In this document: piece after piece, positions 7,144-7,605 of the stretch
Layout: every line of letters begins with the position of its first letter
Position numbering within the stretch: the stretch's first letter is position 1
Assembly: GCA_019690055.1 (NCBI GenBank)
Contig: JADGGF010000206.1
Coordinates: forward strand, 1 to 7,605
DNA from: Micromonosporaceae bacterium
GTDB lineage: Bacteria; Actinomycetota; Actinomycetes; Mycobacteriales; Micromonosporaceae
Length of the DNA stretch: 7,605 bases
Direction: 5' to 3'
The notes under the pieces: model-generated
Seen by the model: only the letters and a program-made list of their open reading frames with translations
What the model was told of the DNA's origin: nothing
The model's database searches: none
Translations under genes and position numbers: made by a program

Positions 7144-7187
7144 CGGACGCCGCCATTCCGCGCCGCTGTTGCTACAGGAGTGAACCG

Positions 7188-7216
7188 AGTGTAGCGCGGG
7201 CACCAAAATGGTGCAA
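7188..7216 (-). promoter_or_regulatory. Likely promoter for the small membrane gene, with operator-like palindrome
   Basis: Read on the minus strand, TTGCAC (7211-7216) and TACACT (7188-7193) are exactly 17 bases apart, a good vegetative promoter for this kind of genome. The perfect palindrome GCACCA-AAA-TGGTGC (7200-7214) occupies the spacer and overlaps the -35 box, where a bound repressor would block transcription. The leader to the ATG at 7023 would be about 155 bases. Confidence 0.5.
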
Positions 7217-7259
7217 TGCTATCGCGTATCTGGTGTCAGATCTGTGGTTCCTTGGTGCA
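7209..7259 (+). repeat. Three TGGTG repeats at exact 22-base spacing
   Basis: TGGTGCA starts at 7209 and again at 7253, and TGGTGTC starts at 7231, so the three copies are 22 bases apart, near two helical turns, on one DNA face. The first copy is also the right arm of the 7200-7214 palindrome. They lie 35-85 bases before a ribbon-helix-helix gene, and such proteins often bind short, regularly spaced repeats in their own promoters. Binding is inferred. Confidence 0.5.
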
Positions 7260-7293
7260 CAATCGTTCGGAGACGAGGAAGGCGGTTTAGACC

Positions 7294-7524
7294 ATGACAG
7301 GCTCGGGTGACGCTCCGGTTGTGGCGGAGCGTCTGACGGTTGGGCTCGTTGGTGATGCGGTCCGATCAATGGACCGGCTTCGACAGCGGACAGGACTGAA
7401 GAAGGTGGACATCATCAACCGCGCTCTGGTGATTTATGACCTCATTGACGAGCAGGTTCGGAGCGGCGGAGAACTGAGGATCGTTGATGCGAACGGCCAG
7501 TCGCAGCGGGTCTGGATCATCTAG
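7294..7524 (+). CDS. Small ribbon-helix-helix (CopG/Arc-like) protein
   Basis: This encodes 76 residues with a ribbon-helix-helix pattern: a beta strand at about 13-19 (RLTVGLV), helix A at 20-33 (GDAVRSMDRLRQRT), a turn GLKK (34-37), then helix B at about 38-56 (VDIINRALVIYDLIDEQVR). The GLkKvDiiNRAl stretch is typical of actinobacterial small proteins of this fold. The tail ELRIVDANGQSQRVWII probably forms a further strand pair. Such proteins dimerise and bind DNA through the paired strands; some are antitoxins, others lone regulators. No toxin gene follows within the window. GAGGAAGG at 7275-7282 lies 11 bases before the ATG. The upstream TGGTG repeats suggest it controls itself and the divergent membrane gene. 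A strong hairpin ends it. Confidence 0.75.
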   Translation: MTGSGDAPVVAERLTVGLVGDAVRSMDRLRQRTGLKKVDIINRALVIYDLIDEQVRSGGELRIVDANGQSQRVWII

Positions 7525-7545
7525 ACCGCCGGTACTGCTAGTTAG

Positions 7546-7581
7546 GCCCCGGGACCACCCCTCACGGGGTGGTGCCCGGGC
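7546..7581 (+). terminator. Long GC-rich hairpin terminator
   Basis: The arms 7548-7561 and 7566-7580 form a 14-pair stem (ACCACCCC/GGGGTGGT inner, CCCGGG/CCCGGG outer) with one bulged G at 7574 and a TCAC loop; G7546 and C7581 can extend it past a bulge. It starts 22 bases after the stop of the ribbon-helix-helix gene. No T-run follows on the plus strand; instead a run of 11 A occurs at 7590-7600. Confidence 0.7.
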
Positions 7582-7605
7582 GGTGGGTTAAAAAAAAAAA
7601 CCACC

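Noticed and set aside
6665..7156. Alternative 163-codon minus-strand frame over the small membrane gene
   Set aside because: It is Arg/Gly-rich with no hydrophobic or known pattern, and it reads through the terminator hairpin at 6685-6719.

Overview
The window is high-GC DNA with strongly GC-biased third codon positions, GTG starts and GC-rich terminator hairpins lacking U-tracts. This points to an actinobacterium. A Micromonospora- or Streptomyces-like genome is an inference from protein style, not something I could search.

Layout. Bases 1-99 hold the tail of a small membrane protein, followed by a perfect hairpin (216-249). A DoxX-type four-helix membrane protein (392-763, +) converges on an APH/choline-kinase-fold phosphotransferase (827-1762, -). 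Divergent from the kinase is a broken regulator (about 1938-2671, +). It resembles the C-terminal, TPR-like part of actinobacterial XRE regulators, but the DNA-binding domain is absent, an internal piece appears deleted and the reading frame changes. Next on the same strand come a 2H phosphoesterase of the 2'-5' RNA ligase family (2744-3418) and a protein-L-isoaspartate-methyltransferase-like enzyme with a long C-terminal extension (3482-4678). The latter resembles the methyltransferase of FxLD-type lanthipeptide systems. A convergent gene on the other strand (4734-6353) encodes an adenine-N6 DNA methyltransferase with NPPF and no visible restriction partner. After a 380-base gap come a small two-helix membrane protein (6736-7023, -) and a divergent small ribbon-helix-helix protein (7294-7524, +), which ends in a strong hairpin and an 11-A run at the window edge.

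How the genes may work together. The kinase, regulator, 2H protein and methyltransferase look like a peptide-modification neighbourhood that is decayed or satellite: the regulator is wrecked, and no lanthipeptide dehydratase, cyclase or precursor is visible. The DNA methyltransferase looks solitary. The small ribbon-helix-helix gene and the membrane gene share a 270-base divergent control region. It carries a palindrome inside a good minus-strand promoter, TGGTG repeats at exact 22-base intervals, and a 12-bp perfect leader hairpin. This is the most structured non-coding signal here. I see no tRNA, rRNA, CRISPR array or insertion sequence.
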